Below are positions 33,747-45,718 of a DNA stretch of 64,000 nt, piece after piece. Source of the DNA: Terana coerulea (Eukaryota > Basidiomycota > Agaricomycetes > Polyporales > Phanerochaetaceae). Numbering within the stretch: the stretch's first letter is position 1; each line of letters begins with the position of its first letter. Location of the stretch: the NCBI GenBank assembly GCA_024811115.1, contig JAKOGH010000812.1:248001-312000 (forward strand), given 5' to 3'. A model generated the notes under the pieces. It searched no databases. It was not told the origin of the DNA and worked only from the letters and a program-made list of their open reading frames with translations. Position numbers and translations under genes: made by a program.

Positions 33747-33907
33747 GGCGGTCGTCTCCCGACACCGCGCGCCCGTCGAACACAGTTCTGGCTACATTTT
33801 TAAAGATAACCCGAATTGAGGTTATCATAATAAATTGATCCGAAGATCCCGAGCACGTTAGATAATAATAATCCTTCACAGTCTCGTATCCTCTCTTCAG
33901 AACCGCC
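33747..33907. promoter_or_regulatory. 161-bp bidirectional promoter
   Basis: The only sequence between the divergent Emi1 and 93-aa genes. It is AT-richer than the flanking exons; TTTTTAAAG at 33796-33804 is the best core candidate for the Emi1 side. Confidence 0.45.
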
Positions 33908-34189
33908 ATGTCTGCTAAACCGAACCCACTCTCTCTGAACGATACTCTACGTGACCTTGCTCTATTGCGTGTATGCGACATAGAACTATCGAATACACTG
34001 CCACCAGAAACCACCGCAAATAGCACGTCTGCAAACCAAGTCTCGGTCGACCGTTCATTTGAATTCGTTCGCGAGGCACGGGCTGCTCTGAAGATACTGA
34101 ACAGAGAACAAGTGGAGAAGCAAGGCGACAGAGTGGAGAATCTACGTGGGGCGCTAGAAGACGCACTTCATGGCCTGCAGTCGCAGTAG
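33908..34189 (+). CDS. Small hypothetical protein, 93 aa
   Basis: Single exon, ATG at 33908. The sequence is polar and largely helical, with a C-terminal amphipathic stretch (FVREARAALKILNREQVEKQ) that could form a coiled coil. No signal peptide or membrane segment. It is divergent from Emi1 across 161 bp, so co-regulation is likely. I do not recognise a family. Confidence 0.5.
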   Translation: MSAKPNPLSLNDTLRDLALLRVCDIELSNTLPPETTANSTSANQVSVDRSFEFVREARAALKILNREQVEKQGDRVENLRGALEDALHGLQSQ

Positions 34190-34905
34190 GAGTGTACGTA
34201 GCGATAGGCCCTTTCAATGCGTCTTGCGATACCGTCACGATTGACGCGTATACTCCGACAGAATCGTGTCTCGCTTTCCGTGCATCGGACCACATATCAT
34301 GATGCGAGTCGTAATCAGAATATCACAGCATTTGCTCGGATTACGCTGCGGAAGTTGGCGTTCTCCGCTATGTGTTTGTGTGGCATGTGAGTATACTCCC
34401 ACATACCATGGTCGGTTTCCGAGTAACAGCTGCCCATAAGCTCCTATACTTGCAATAATTGCTCGTGGCAACTCTGCACCCCGTCCTTATACCGGCCTCG
34501 GTCGCTCGCTTGTCAGATGCAACGTGTTCGGTCATACTTCCGAGACCGAACCTCGTACGGATTCACTCTCGATTCAGTCCGCTGCCGCTACCCTTGGAAT
34601 CATAATAGAGACATATGGGCACATGCAGAGTATGAAATACATGCCGTGCAATAAATGCCACTTGCAGAGATTCGGTTCATCGTTGACTTACTTGCTGCAG
34701 CGGCGCAGCGGAAAGGATACGCTTCACCGCCTAGCGTCATCTCCCGGGAACCTTCGCTTACTGGCCACGGGCGTCCAATTCATTTCCTGTGCGGCCCAAT
34801 ATGTGTCTGATGAAGGTCTCGCCACTTCAGCCGCACTATTTGAACCCCGGACCAGCATGGTCGTGGGGGTTTCGAGCCCCGGTTTTTGCTGAGTTGCTCC
34901 CTGCC
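34190..34905. other. Intergenic, no supported gene
   Basis: Short frames only; right end is the leader of the DUF6533 gene. Confidence 0.45.
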
Positions 34906-36768
34906 ATGGACAGCAGCCAGCTTCTTGTGAGCGCGGGCGACGCACAGTCGACTAGGTTGTGTGCCTGTACGTACCACGAATGCATGTCATGACATGATAA
35001 ACTTGAACACTTACGAATACCGTATACAGTTGTCGCTGCGAGCATTGTCCTCTATGACACCGGTGTGTTGCTGAGAATTCTATAGGAGCGACCTACGCTA
35101 ATGTGTTATGCACTAGTCATTTCTATCGATCGCGAGGTATGAGGCAGGTTCTATCTGAATGCTTCGAGTTGATTCGAGCTCAACGGCTTAAGATTGAGCT
35201 AGTTTGGGTGTGTCGGTAGTGGTCTCTAAGCTATTTTCCGGACAATGCTCACGCGTGCATTGCGCCATATAGAAGAAACGATGGTCTGTCATTAAGGCAG
35301 TATACCTATGGGTCAGTACCATTCTCGCTATTGCTCCCTTACATGGCGGCTTACAGTGGTGTTGCACTAAAGTTTAGGTACTTCGGAATTTTTTGTGTTC
35401 TGTACGTACAGATTGCTATGTTCCTGCCACTGCTGCTCATCTATTATCTATTACGCCCAGGTTCCAACTATATAGTAAGACATTCTCGTCGAAATCGAGC
35501 TTTTACACGGTTTGTTCACCTTGTCCATGCAGCATTCACTAGTGGTAGTCTTACGGACAAGGTAATATTTGTAAAATTTTCGCAGCGACTGCGTGTTAAC
35601 TCCTTGTTCGCGGTCTCCCATTCACATGAAAATTGCCACAGTTGTGAGTCTCCAGTCTCGTCCTTTTCATGTAAGCTTGAGCTAACATTTATTGCGCGTA
35701 GCTGTCAGTCCACATACTCATGCTATTACGTGTGGCTCACATGTAACGGAACCCAGGTTCATTCTGGTTCTATTGGGAGTCTTGGTGCTACACGACCCTA
35801 GTTTTCGCATCCGAAGGTGCGTTGTAAAGGTCCTATCGTGAGACTGTCTTAACGAATCAACCACAGCGATCCTCGTTCTTTGGATATGGGTTATATACAG
35901 CAAGAGTAGGGTTATACTCTCCCTCCTCGCCGTTTTCTTTGTCATACAAATTGCTGGCGTACTTGTGATACTACTGTACTCTATGCGCGATTATGCCGGT
36001 TTGTCTTCCAACATCAACTGTTCGTGGCACCTACTTATCGGATTCCCCACAGCGGATGCGCATGCTATACCGGAGATGACATTCTGCGGTGTCAAGCACA
36101 TCGGGCAGTCGTTCAAGTTGCTCTGGGTGCCCATCCTGGCATATAATGTCATTATTCTGGGCATGTTTATCTGGAAAGGCATGACAGCGTATACTTCAAG
36201 AACATCGGAAGAGCGATTTGGAGTTATGAACATGGTGTATAAGCACACCTTGCTCAACTTCTTAGCGTGCGTGTCCGCCTTTCTTTAGTATTTGCTGCCG
36301 AGCTTATAACGACTCACCCCTCGACTTGAACAGTATTACAGCGTCTTACTTTGCATGCGCCATAATGTGGCTTGCAGCAGAGGTTCGCTCGGGTTCTCGA
36401 CCGGTTGCTCTCATATGTCTGATTCTTGTCTCGCTTAGCCCGGTACAGCTCAAATCCCCGTGAGCTTCGTGATCGCGTTTTCCGTCACGAATTGCACTCG
36501 ACTACTGCTGAATATCAGGCGGGCGTATTATCTTGGAAGTGATTCCTGGTCGCTCTCCGACGCCATCGAGAGCCGGCTTCAGACTGCTACCCCCAACGGG
36601 CGTCGATACAGTCGATTCGCCGAGCAATCCCTAACCGACCGGCCTTGCCACGACGTGGCTGTCGCTGTCTCAGTAGTAGTGACGAGGGACTACGAAGACG
36701 ACTCAGACGTCTCTTCAGACCCCGAGGCTTTTGAGCTGCAGGAGATCAAGTCGAATACAACAGTGTGA
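34906..36768 (+). CDS. DUF6533 multi-pass membrane protein
   Basis: Many short exons. The N-terminal exons splice to LCAFVAASIVLYDTG, then IELVW, KKRWSVIKAVYLW and FRYFGIFCVLY, which follow the DUF6533 pattern (YD..T, E.E..W..KW, RY). Central helices are AILVLWIWVIYSKSRVILSLL and LLAVFFVIQIAGVLVILLYS, then FKLLWVPILAYNVIILGMF. The last membrane exon ends in LLLNIRRAYY, usual for the family, before an acidic cytosolic tail. These seven-helix-like proteins are numerous in basidiomycetes and of unknown function; some are suspected receptors. Splice junctions in 35420-35860 are uncertain. Expected exons there include CQSTYSCYYVWL. The final stop is 36768. Confidence 0.75.
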
Positions 36769-37550
36769 AACAGTGGGTTCCTCACGATACCTCGCTCGCC
36801 AATGATATGCTGAGACTCCTCACAGCTCTTCTCGGGAAACGTGTATCTCGCGTTGACATCGATGGACATACACGCCTGTCGCGTGTGCCTTCCGACCAGT
36901 GGCTTGTCTACGGTCAGTCGGACCTTTACACCAGGATAATTCTACATCGGGCTCCGTCATCGCTGGACCGGACACGAGGCTTGCGAAGGACATGTAGAAT
37001 ACGGTATGATTGTTGCATCTACGCTATTCGTCCGGAGTTCCGCTTTTGCTTGTCCAATGCGCTGTAAATTTTGATGTACACGAGGCTAGCACCAGACTAT
37101 CGGCGGTGTATCATGTTCCGTCAGATGACGGGGGAACACTCCATGGTGTATGTCCAGCTTGCTCCTTCTAGCCACGGCCTTTTGCGTGCTCAGTGTCGAG
37201 GGTGGACTACCAATTATGTGACGTTCGGCGGAAATGGTGAGAACAGCTCCTCCTCAGCGACACCGCCAACAATTGCAGTGGCTTCGAGTGGCCTCCGTTA
37301 GCTCGTGTTGATTCGGCAAAGATAAACTAAGTCACCGGCGAGATTTCTCGATAGACTTCGCGGAACGTTGGCCTTGTTGGCCACGCGTTCAATTCAGCTT
37401 GATAGGGCTCGCTAAAAGTCTTAGCGCAGCCACATAAGAAGTTGGGTTCGCACCACCACGAGGTTCGTGTTGCTCACGACCGCCACGACTTTTCTTCACT
37501 CTCTGTTACGACCACCGCAGCCGACAACGTCGAGCACTGCGACGACGACA
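36769..37550. other. Intergenic, ABC transporter promoter
   Basis: No gene supported. Frames at 36765-37301 lack motifs. Confidence 0.45.
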
Positions 37551-40500
37551 ATGGCTACGACAATGGCCAGTCTGGCCGCCCCAGCGTTGCCGACCAATCC
37601 AACACAGTTTGCGTTGTTTACCCTGCGGATCCTCTCGCCGGCCCTACTGCTCCTGTCTGCGCTATCCATCATTACAACCCGCCCCACACCCCCCTCAACC
37701 ACCATCAGCTATCGTCTCTGTCGTCGTCGCCACTCGTACGCCTCGTCGGGCCCTCATTTTGGCCCTCCTTTCTCTTGCCGCCCTGACTTTCCTGCTCGAC
37801 GGACTGACATTCGCTGTCTATGCCGTATTCGACAAGGAGTGGCCTAAATGGACGGGCATCGAAGTCGCAGCTGTGGAAGGTTTAACTGCCTTCGCTGGTC
37901 TGGCTGCCCTAGGTACCTGGAAGGACCTTCATGGAGTGGACGTTTGGTTCATGAGGCGAGTCAGGGCTGGAGTCACTTGGGCTCTCCTGCTCGATATCGC
38001 TCAGGTCGTACTGCTCGGCTTGAGCTTCACAAGTGCGTGGCATACTACTGGTTCGAGGCCATTCTACTAACAGCGAGACAGAGCCTTTCTCAATTCGTGG
38101 CCTTGCGCATCTGGCGTTCCCCGCCTTCCGAGTGCTCCTTGAAGCCCCCTTACTCGCAGGTCTGGTCAATCCTCGGATCGCCTATCAACCAGTTTCGAAC
38201 GGAGATGAAGAGGCACCCACGGCCACAAGCCTTCTGCTCCCTGGAGATCAAGCCACCGCACCTTCCACAGGCCTTTCTCCCCTCGCGGCTGAAGCGAGCA
38301 AGTACGGGACTTTTAGGACCTCTCGCTCCCTCGTTGCGACTGCCTCTGGCCCCACTACCCGAGCCCCGACACCCGCACCTTCGACTGTTAGGGTTCCTCA
38401 CCAGAAGGTGCGCATACAGCCGTCGCGTGACCGGAACAAAAGTAACATTGACCGCTCTTACAGAGCTCTCGAGCGCCGGAGAAAGAGGATATTGCGCTAG
38501 ATCCCTCTTGGGCCGAGATTCTTCACCGTCTGAGGCGCATATCTCCTTTCCTTTGGCCCTCTAAGAGCCGTGCTCTCCAGCTACTTGCTGTAAGTCGTCA
38601 ATTGCACCCAGAAAGCTCGCGCTGACACGCATACATCAGGTCGTTTGCATCTTTCTGGTTATTGTTGGACGTTTCGTGAACTTCCTAGTACCCTTGATCT
38701 TCGCACAGATTATTCGCATTTTCGAAGAAGGATCCAAGGCTGCGATATGGCCGTACCTTTTCGCATATGTCTGCCTGCGTTTCTTGCAGTCTTCAGGAGG
38801 TTTAGGTGCTCTCCGTGATGTCTGTGTCTTTCCAAAGTTCTCTTTGCAGCAACTGATTCCGTTGTATAGTCGCTCTGGGCCCCAGTAATGCAATACTCCG
38901 ACCGCGAAATGTCGCTGCTCTCGTTCAATCATCTACTCAATCTTTCCTTCAATTTCCACACTCACCGCAAGACGGGCGAGGTCCTCCGCATTCTGGATCG
39001 AGGCGCTGCTATCAACCACACATTTGAACTCATCCTGTTCAACATCCTTCCTACATTTGTGGACATCTTTGTCGCTCTCATATTCTTCGTAATCTACTTT
39101 GAATGGACCCTTGCTGTCGTCATCTTCTTTGTTTTCGCTGCATATGGTGAGTACTTGCTTTCTCGCGCGAAATCCGCCCGGTTTGCTAAACAAGACTTGG
39201 ATAGTTGCTGCAAGTGTTGTGATGACTACATGGCGTACGCAATTGCGCAGACAGATGAACGATCGCGATGTGGTACGTTGCACTGATTTCACGCCGTGCG
39301 CGTAATTTAATAACATCCTTGCAGGTAACCCGCGGCATCCACACCGACTGTCTCCTTAACTATGAAACTGTGAAGTATTTCAATGGCGAGCAGCACGAGA
39401 GTCAACGTTATGAAGACGCGATCAGGCAGTACCAGACAGTCGAGTACAAGGTTATGGGTAAGTGCTTACGGTCTGCAAGTTTGACTTCGGCTGCTCATTT
39501 GACTCAGTCTCGCTCAACATGCTGAACCTCGTGCAAAACTTCATCATTGTGAGTTTCTGGTGCATAGACGAAAAGGGCCTGTCTAACTTTAGTGTTTATT
39601 AGACTCTTGGTCTCCTCATCGGTTCCATGATCGTCGCACTGCGTGTGACTCGTGGCCAGTCCAAGCCCTCCGACTTCGTGTTCTTCATCACATATCTCGC
39701 TCAGGTATGAACGCATGCGCTCGCCGGTGATTCCATTTGATTGACGTGATTCATTCTATGCTCGCAGCTCTATGGCCCGCTGAACATGCTCGGTTACATT
39801 TACCGTTCCGTGAACCAGTCTTTGGTCGACACGGAGAAGTTGCTGAAGCTTCTCAACGAGCCGACTGACGTGAACGACAAGCCTGATGCCGATGATTTGA
39901 TCGTTGAGGATGGCGAGATTGAGTTCGGTAAGTGACTTTTGCAAATCATAGTAAGATTTAGACTCACAGGCGGTATGACAGACAACGTCACTTTCTCCTA
40001 TGATGGACGCACTACCGCCCTGAATGGTGTTTCGTTCAAAGTCCCTAAGCGGTCAACAGTCGCTTTGGTCGGCGAATCCGGCTCTGGAAAATCCACCATT
40101 CTCCGGTTGCTATACCGTTTCTATGACCTGAAGGAGGGTGAAGGTCGCATTCTGATCGATGGCAAGGACCTCCGTGACGTCACTCAAAGTAGCCTGCGCA
40201 AGGCTATCGGTGTTGTGCCACAGGATCCCGTCCTCTTCAACGCCGGAATTGGTTACAACATCGGCTACGGCAAGTTCGGCTCGACGCCTGAAGAGATCGA
40301 GGACGCCGCCAAGGCTGCTCAGATGCATGAGCGCATTACGAGCTTCCCCGACGGTTACGAGACCAAGGTCGGAGAGCGGGGTATTCGGCTGAGTGGAGGC
40401 GAGAAGCAGCGTGTCGCCATTGCTAGGACTCTACTCAAGAACCCGCCAATCCTGCTTTTGGACGAGGCTACCAGGTATGTGCTGTCACGCTGTTTTCTCG

Positions 40501-41765
40501 TATAGATCGCTCAGATAGTGTTAGTGCCTTGGACACATCAACGGAGAAGGACATTCAGAAGGCCTTGCAGCATCTCATGGAGGGCCGTTCGTCGTTATCT
40601 ATTGCCCACCGTCTCTCTGTACGTAATCTTCACACTTGGTGCGAATGCCGCAATGCTTACGTTGCCCATTGACAGACCATCCGGTCGGCTGACCTGTAAG
40701 CTTCTCTTTGCCGGTGATGGCCTAATCCATATATCTAACTCTTTGTATAGGATCCTCGTACTCAAAGATGGTCAGATTGTTGAGCAAGGCAACCATACCG
40801 AGCTGCTTGCCAAGGGCGGCGTGTTCGCGGCCATGTGGGCAGACCAAGTCTCCGCGAACGAGGATAGCGCATCTATTCAAAGCAAGAAGTCGCCTGCCAT
40901 GGGCTACGCTGTCGACGATACGGATGCGGCATCGAAGGTTGAGACACAAGAGCCCGAGCAGATTCTGGTTTCGGAGCCTCTTGTGGATGAACCAGTTGAA
41001 GTGCCCTCCAACAGCGACGTCCTCGTGGCTGATGCACTGGCTGAAGGCGTGGTGGCTGAAGCTGCTGCGGTTACGTTCCCATCGCCGGCAGCCGCGGACG
41101 ACGAAGCGGCACAACCTGCGGAGGACGCTTCGACCCCGGTCGCGTTCCCGAGCTCCGACCCACCAGTTGAGTTCCCTGCCGCCGATGCACCTGCGTTGGT
41201 GGAGTCCCCCGAAATCAATAGCGAGGCACCGGTGTCGTTCCCCACGGGTAGGGACTCGACAGATGGGTCAGCGCCTGTGGCGTTTACGTTCCCCGGCTCC
41301 GAGGCATCGTCAACGGCCAACACCCCCTCGCTCGGTGGTGCGGCGTCGCCCTGGTGTCACGTTCCAGAACATGCCTGCGACAGGTCGCTCTGGGACCCCC
41401 GACATGGACCAGGACGGCAAGCGGCGCAGGACGTTGTCGACCCAGGGCATGCAGCGCCTTGCGCGGCGGATCTCGATCTCTGGACGCCGTCAGGGTTCAA
41501 GCGGCTCCATTCCGACGGCGATCTTGAACACGTTCAAGCGCGAAAACAGCGGCCTGTCGCGTGAGGGCAAGGACGGTGCGAAGGATGCCGGCAGGACGTC
41601 GCCGTCCGCGAGGACGGCAGCCTGGTCGGCGTGGAGGGTGGCAGTGTCAAGGACAGCCCCAATGCCAGCGTCGCGAGCGACATCAACCAGTCCAAGTTCA
41701 AGAAGGATAAGAAGAAGGATAAGAAGAAGGAAGCGAAGAGGAAGAGTACCACGGGTCAGGCCTAA
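37551..41765 (+). CDS. HMT1/ABCB6-type ABC half-transporter
   Basis: ABC transporter of the heavy-metal-tolerance (HMT1) / ABCB6 / Atm1 group. An extra N-terminal membrane region ([39 protein letters not shown]) precedes the standard six-helix domain, which favours HMT1/ABCB6 over mitochondrial Atm1. The core reads [43 protein letters not shown] and [19 protein letters not shown]. The nucleotide-binding domain has Walker [10 protein letters not shown] (near 40070-40096), signature [14 protein letters not shown] and Walker B LLLDEAT. More than ten short introns are present. A long C-terminal extension (about 41000-41765) holds repeated V-x-F-P motifs, then a Ser/Arg-rich part and a Lys-rich end. 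Three indels are needed (37689-37694, 41349-41351, 41594-41595). It probably exports metal or glutathione conjugates into the vacuole. Confidence 0.9.
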
Positions 41766-42462
41766 GGTGCCTGCCGTGAACCACGGTGCCACTTCAGGGT
41801 TATCTGCTATCCGTTTCCTGTCCCATCTCTCAATCATCATGCACGGTTCTAGCCCCTTCCCATCCACCACATCTCGCCATGTTTCACCATTTACGACTGG
41901 TTATGACCCACTCATACATTGAACTCTCACACGCGCTGCTCTTACTGTAGTAATACAGCTTCTGCCCTTGTACATCGACCTCGTTTTGTTTTTCAGGGTT
42001 CCCTCGCTGTCTGTCCCAGTTCCTGCAATTTACGTTGTTCCACAACTGCGCACTGCATGGGCCACGTTCCCGCCGGCGTCGTGGCGAAATCGGCAGCGGT
42101 GCAGCGGAACATCTTAGCGCTGAATTGACTCGGCGACCGCGTGATTGCCTCGGCGCTGTGGCGCAAGTCTTTCGCCCTAAAGTGCACCAAATCTGGAGAT
42201 GCGTGCCCAGTTCCGGCGGGGTTGTGGCACCGCCTTTTGCCAATTGGGGCAGGTGCCCAACGGCCTGGACCGGGCACCGTAAGTTTGCGAGCGCGGAGTT
42301 TGAAATGTTTTGAACGCATATAAGCCTGCAAAGCGTCTGCGAGTCGTTCTCCAACCCCTCTCTCCAAAACACCCACTCGTCTCGTCAGGCTTCGTTCCCG
42401 GTCTCGGTTTCGTCGTTCCAAGTTTCTCAAGGGTCCCCCGGTTCTATTGTATTACCAGAATC
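41766..42462. other. Intergenic with GRP promoter
   Basis: 3' flank of the ABC gene and 5' region of the RRM gene; GC-rich around 42030-42290, no gene seen. Confidence 0.5.
42319..42324 (+). promoter_or_regulatory. TATA-like element of the RRM gene
   Basis: TATAAG within GCATATAAGCC, 139 nt before the ATG at 42463, followed by a pyrimidine-rich leader. Confidence 0.35.
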
Positions 42463-43320
42463 ATGTCTGCAAAGGTCTACGTTGGGTCAGTTTTGTCGCA
42501 ACCGTGCCAGAGATTGAGGTCCAAGCGCACGACGTCCTCGTCGTGCGCGAGGTCTGTTGCTGATAGTGTCTTGTGTCCCTCATGTAGCAACTTGTCGTGG
42601 AATACAACCGATGATTCCCTCCGTGCCGTCAGTCTGCTTTCTTGTGCGCGGTGGACAGTACCCCTGGCTGCCGCGCTTGCTCGTACCGTTGTCTGATGTC
42701 TCGTGCTCGTTCGCGAATTGTTCCACAGGCTTTCTCCAACTATGGCCAGATCCTCGATGTACGCATGCCCGTTTCATCGCCTCCTCTCTGTCGCTGCGCT
42801 TTGAGCGCCCGCGGGCGTAGAGGAAGCTGTGGAGGTTTTGTTCCTGACTGGTATATTGATTTTAGTCGATTGTGATGCGCGATCGCGACACTGGCCGCTC
42901 CCGCGGCTTCGGCTTCGTCACTTTCAGCTCTTCAGCTGAGGCCAACAACGCGATCACCAGCCTCAACGAGCAAGAGCTCGACGGCCGTCGCATCCGCGTC
43001 AACCTCGCTAACGCCCGTGGCTCCGGCGGCGGTGGAGGCGGAGGTTAGTCTCGTGATATTCACACTCTGCTATGTAGCTCATTGTTTTGCTCAGGCTTTA
43101 GCGGCGGCGCTGGTGGCGGAGGTGGATACGGTGGTCAGCAAGGCGGAGGCTACGGTGGAGGAGGTTACGGTGGAGGAGGTGTGTCCTGCTTCAGTGCTAA
43201 TCATCCTTGACATGCTTACTTATCGTAGGCTATGATGCATCCCAAGGTGGATACCAGCAGGGCGGTTACCAGCAGGGTGGGTACGGTGGTGGAGGCTACG
43301 GTGGCCAGGGCGGCTACTAA
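42463..43320 (+). CDS. Glycine-rich RNA-binding protein (single RRM)
   Basis: Six exons (42463-42485, 42588-42627, 42729-42758, 42866-43043, 43095-43178, 43229-43320), 148 aa, no frame defects. Residues 3-78 form an RRM: RNP2 is VYVGNL and RNP1 is RGFGFVTF, both intact. From ~82 on the tail is Gly/Tyr/Gln-rich with repeats GGYGGGG and GGYQQGGY, a low-complexity domain of the kind that promotes assembly into granules. The architecture matches GRP/CIRP-type RNA chaperones involved in cold or stress responses; nuclear/cytoplasmic. The first three coding exons are very short with introns near 100 nt, longer than the window's norm, which suggests the introns may carry regulatory sequence. Confidence 0.95.
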
Positions 43321-43741
43321 GGTATGTTCATACCGTGTTGTTTATGGTCCATGTCTCACATGCCTTGTAGCGCTTCATCGATCCGCATCGCCCTCCCCAC
43401 GTCTGTGTCGATTGAAATTTCTGTCCCATCGCTTTCAAGTTCTTGCTCGCACCCGCTCATCCACGACTGTCATTACTGTTCGTCGTCGTCACCACCTGCA
43501 CTTGTCGTGTTCGTCCCTGGCTAGTCTCCGCGTCCCACGGTTCAACCACAATTCGGCTTGTACTTGTACGATTACCAGTGTATCATCTCCCCTATTCCCT
43601 CGTATCCGTCATTACCCTCGTCGCTTCTCGAACCCCTCTGTCCCTAGTTGTGGGTGGGTGTGCCCCTCTATTATCTACGCGTCTGCTCCTGTATCATCAT
43701 CGCACACGGTGTATATGATTTGATCGTTTGCTGCTTCCCCA

Positions 43742-44108
43742 ATGTCTGCGTGGAATGATAATTTGGACAAGTTACAGGTGAGCTCTTGGGCTACTGCAGC
43801 GCAGCCCGGGTACGTCGAACACAGCTGTCTTTTCTTCAAAGGTCTGCACCGGAGACTACTACTTGCTTGAATCCAGTGAGGTGTCGCCCTATCTGATCCG
43901 TATTGACGACATTCAGTCTATCAGCCTATGGTATGACTCATGTGGGATGAGTTATGTGCTCCATTGTACACGCAGCAAGAGCTGTTCGATGTTGTCTTGT
44001 CTTCGCGTCCCGTGTTCACACGCGCAGATTCGCTTGAGGCTTGCCCATTTGAACTCAATACAAACAAACGTAGGCACGTCCATGGCCCTTGCCATGGTGG
44101 ACGGGATC
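43742..44108 (+). CDS. Putative short gene, BAH-like N-terminus
   Basis: Exon 1 43742-43777 (MSAWNDNLDKLQ) and exon 2 43842-43930 (VCTGDYYLLESSEVSPYLIRI then DDIQSISL) are joined by a clean intron GTGAGC..CAAAG. The GDYYLLES..PYLIRIDDI pattern resembles the start of a BAH (bromo-adjacent homology) domain. A further exon from 43976 reads QELFDVVLSSRPVFTRADSLE in one frame, but the phase does not match exon 2 by one base. The family normally is much longer, so this is a truncated remnant or a model with a base missing. Confidence 0.35.
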
Positions 44109-45718
44109 GGTGATAATCAACATGGCATATCAGGGTTTCAAGGCTACCTACAAACGACGCACGACATGTGATCACGCTATGAAGACTGGCTATACAACAG
44201 CTACTTTCGCCCTTCTCCTACATCTTGATGTCTGCTTGCACAGCTTGGGCGCACTTGAACACAATATCCATTTTTTGACTGTTCAGGGAAGTTGATGGAC
44301 TCTCCTGTTAGAGAATGCGCAACGAGGCGCGTTTTCGCAGACGGTTGCTATCGAATGAACACACCTGCGGAGCTTCTCAGCCAGGCGAATGTTAACAGAG
44401 TTCCCTAATGACATGGTGCGGCGGAGCCTACTACAGAAGAGTTTGAGCTGACTGGGATCTGAGTAGATGTGTGACTGTAACGGCAACTCGCGGAGATTCC
44501 TCTTCCAGCTCCCTCGTTGTAGCGCATATGCGACAGATACCTGTCGTGCTCTAAGGCCAGCATTAGAATGAAACAGATGTTGAGAGATTGGTGTTTCTCT
44601 TTCCGTTTCGGCGCGGTCGTAGCTCGTGCTCGCGAACTGGGCACCCATGACACGCACTTTTCCCCGGGTGTGCACGCGAGTGGCGTCCGGAGATGGATTA
44701 TAATATCCAGGCAATGCCCGACGGAGACCAGCCACGCAGTAGGGATACTGTATGCTCGCAACGGCCTCAACTTTCGAGATCTGGTAGGCGGGTTCGACCA
44801 GTGCGTCGGGCACCCGCGTACTAATGGGCGATCGGTGACCGTACCACGCCTTACGCGACCCGGGCTTGGTTTTTTGCAGCTCATGGCATCGGCCAGCGTT
44901 TCAGACGGTGCCACTTCATGCGCTATAAGAAGTCTCCGAGTCTTGCAGCGAGCATAGATTCGGCCTTGCCTTGTAAATGCGCGTTCGAAGCTTGTGTTGT
45001 GACGATGAGTTCTTCAAGGGCTCACTTCACCCGCTGAAGCTTCCCGATGAACTAACTAGGTAGTGAATGGCTGGGCGTGAAGGCGGTCCAGGAGGGAATT
45101 CAGTCTCGGAGGATGTGACTTGTTGATCCGTTGGAACTTGGGAACTCATTTCGTTAAGTTTATCTTTGGAGTTACATAAGCCGCAATAATAAATTTTGAT
45201 CAAAACCTACTTAAATCGTCGATCCCTGCCCGGGCGCTTGTGGGGCAACCTGTCGCCACGCCGAAGCGATGTGAATAAGAATCTCAACGTAATCACGACG
45301 ACATGGGTGCGTAGAATACTTTCTACAGTCGACACTCTGGGCCTCACGGCCATGCCCCGCAGGTTCACGAACCAATTTTCGGTGTGCCAGACATAGCTTT
45401 GCCACAAAGAGCCCTTTGCCAGCTGTTTTCCCATTACCATCGTACTTCGTCGGCACCGTCTCGCCTGCGCCCAATCGCCGCTGTGGCGAACGTGAACGGC
45501 CTGACCACTCCACGCGAAGTGGCAAGAGGCTCAGTCAGTTATGACCATGGTTATGACTGTTTGGAGATGCCTGCTGACCGAAACTCACACGTCCGATTAC
45601 TTGCAGAAATTGCGGCTCTATAAAGAGTATACCGTTCTGTGCGTCCCTGGAAGAGCCTTCCAGTTAAATACCAGTGATCGCCTGTCATCATGGAGCGACG
45701 ACTCTTCCTCAACCACCA
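44109..45718. other. Intergenic, no supported gene
   Basis: Several 60-176-codon frames (e.g. minus 44914-44405) have no motifs or start context; nothing called. Confidence 0.45.
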
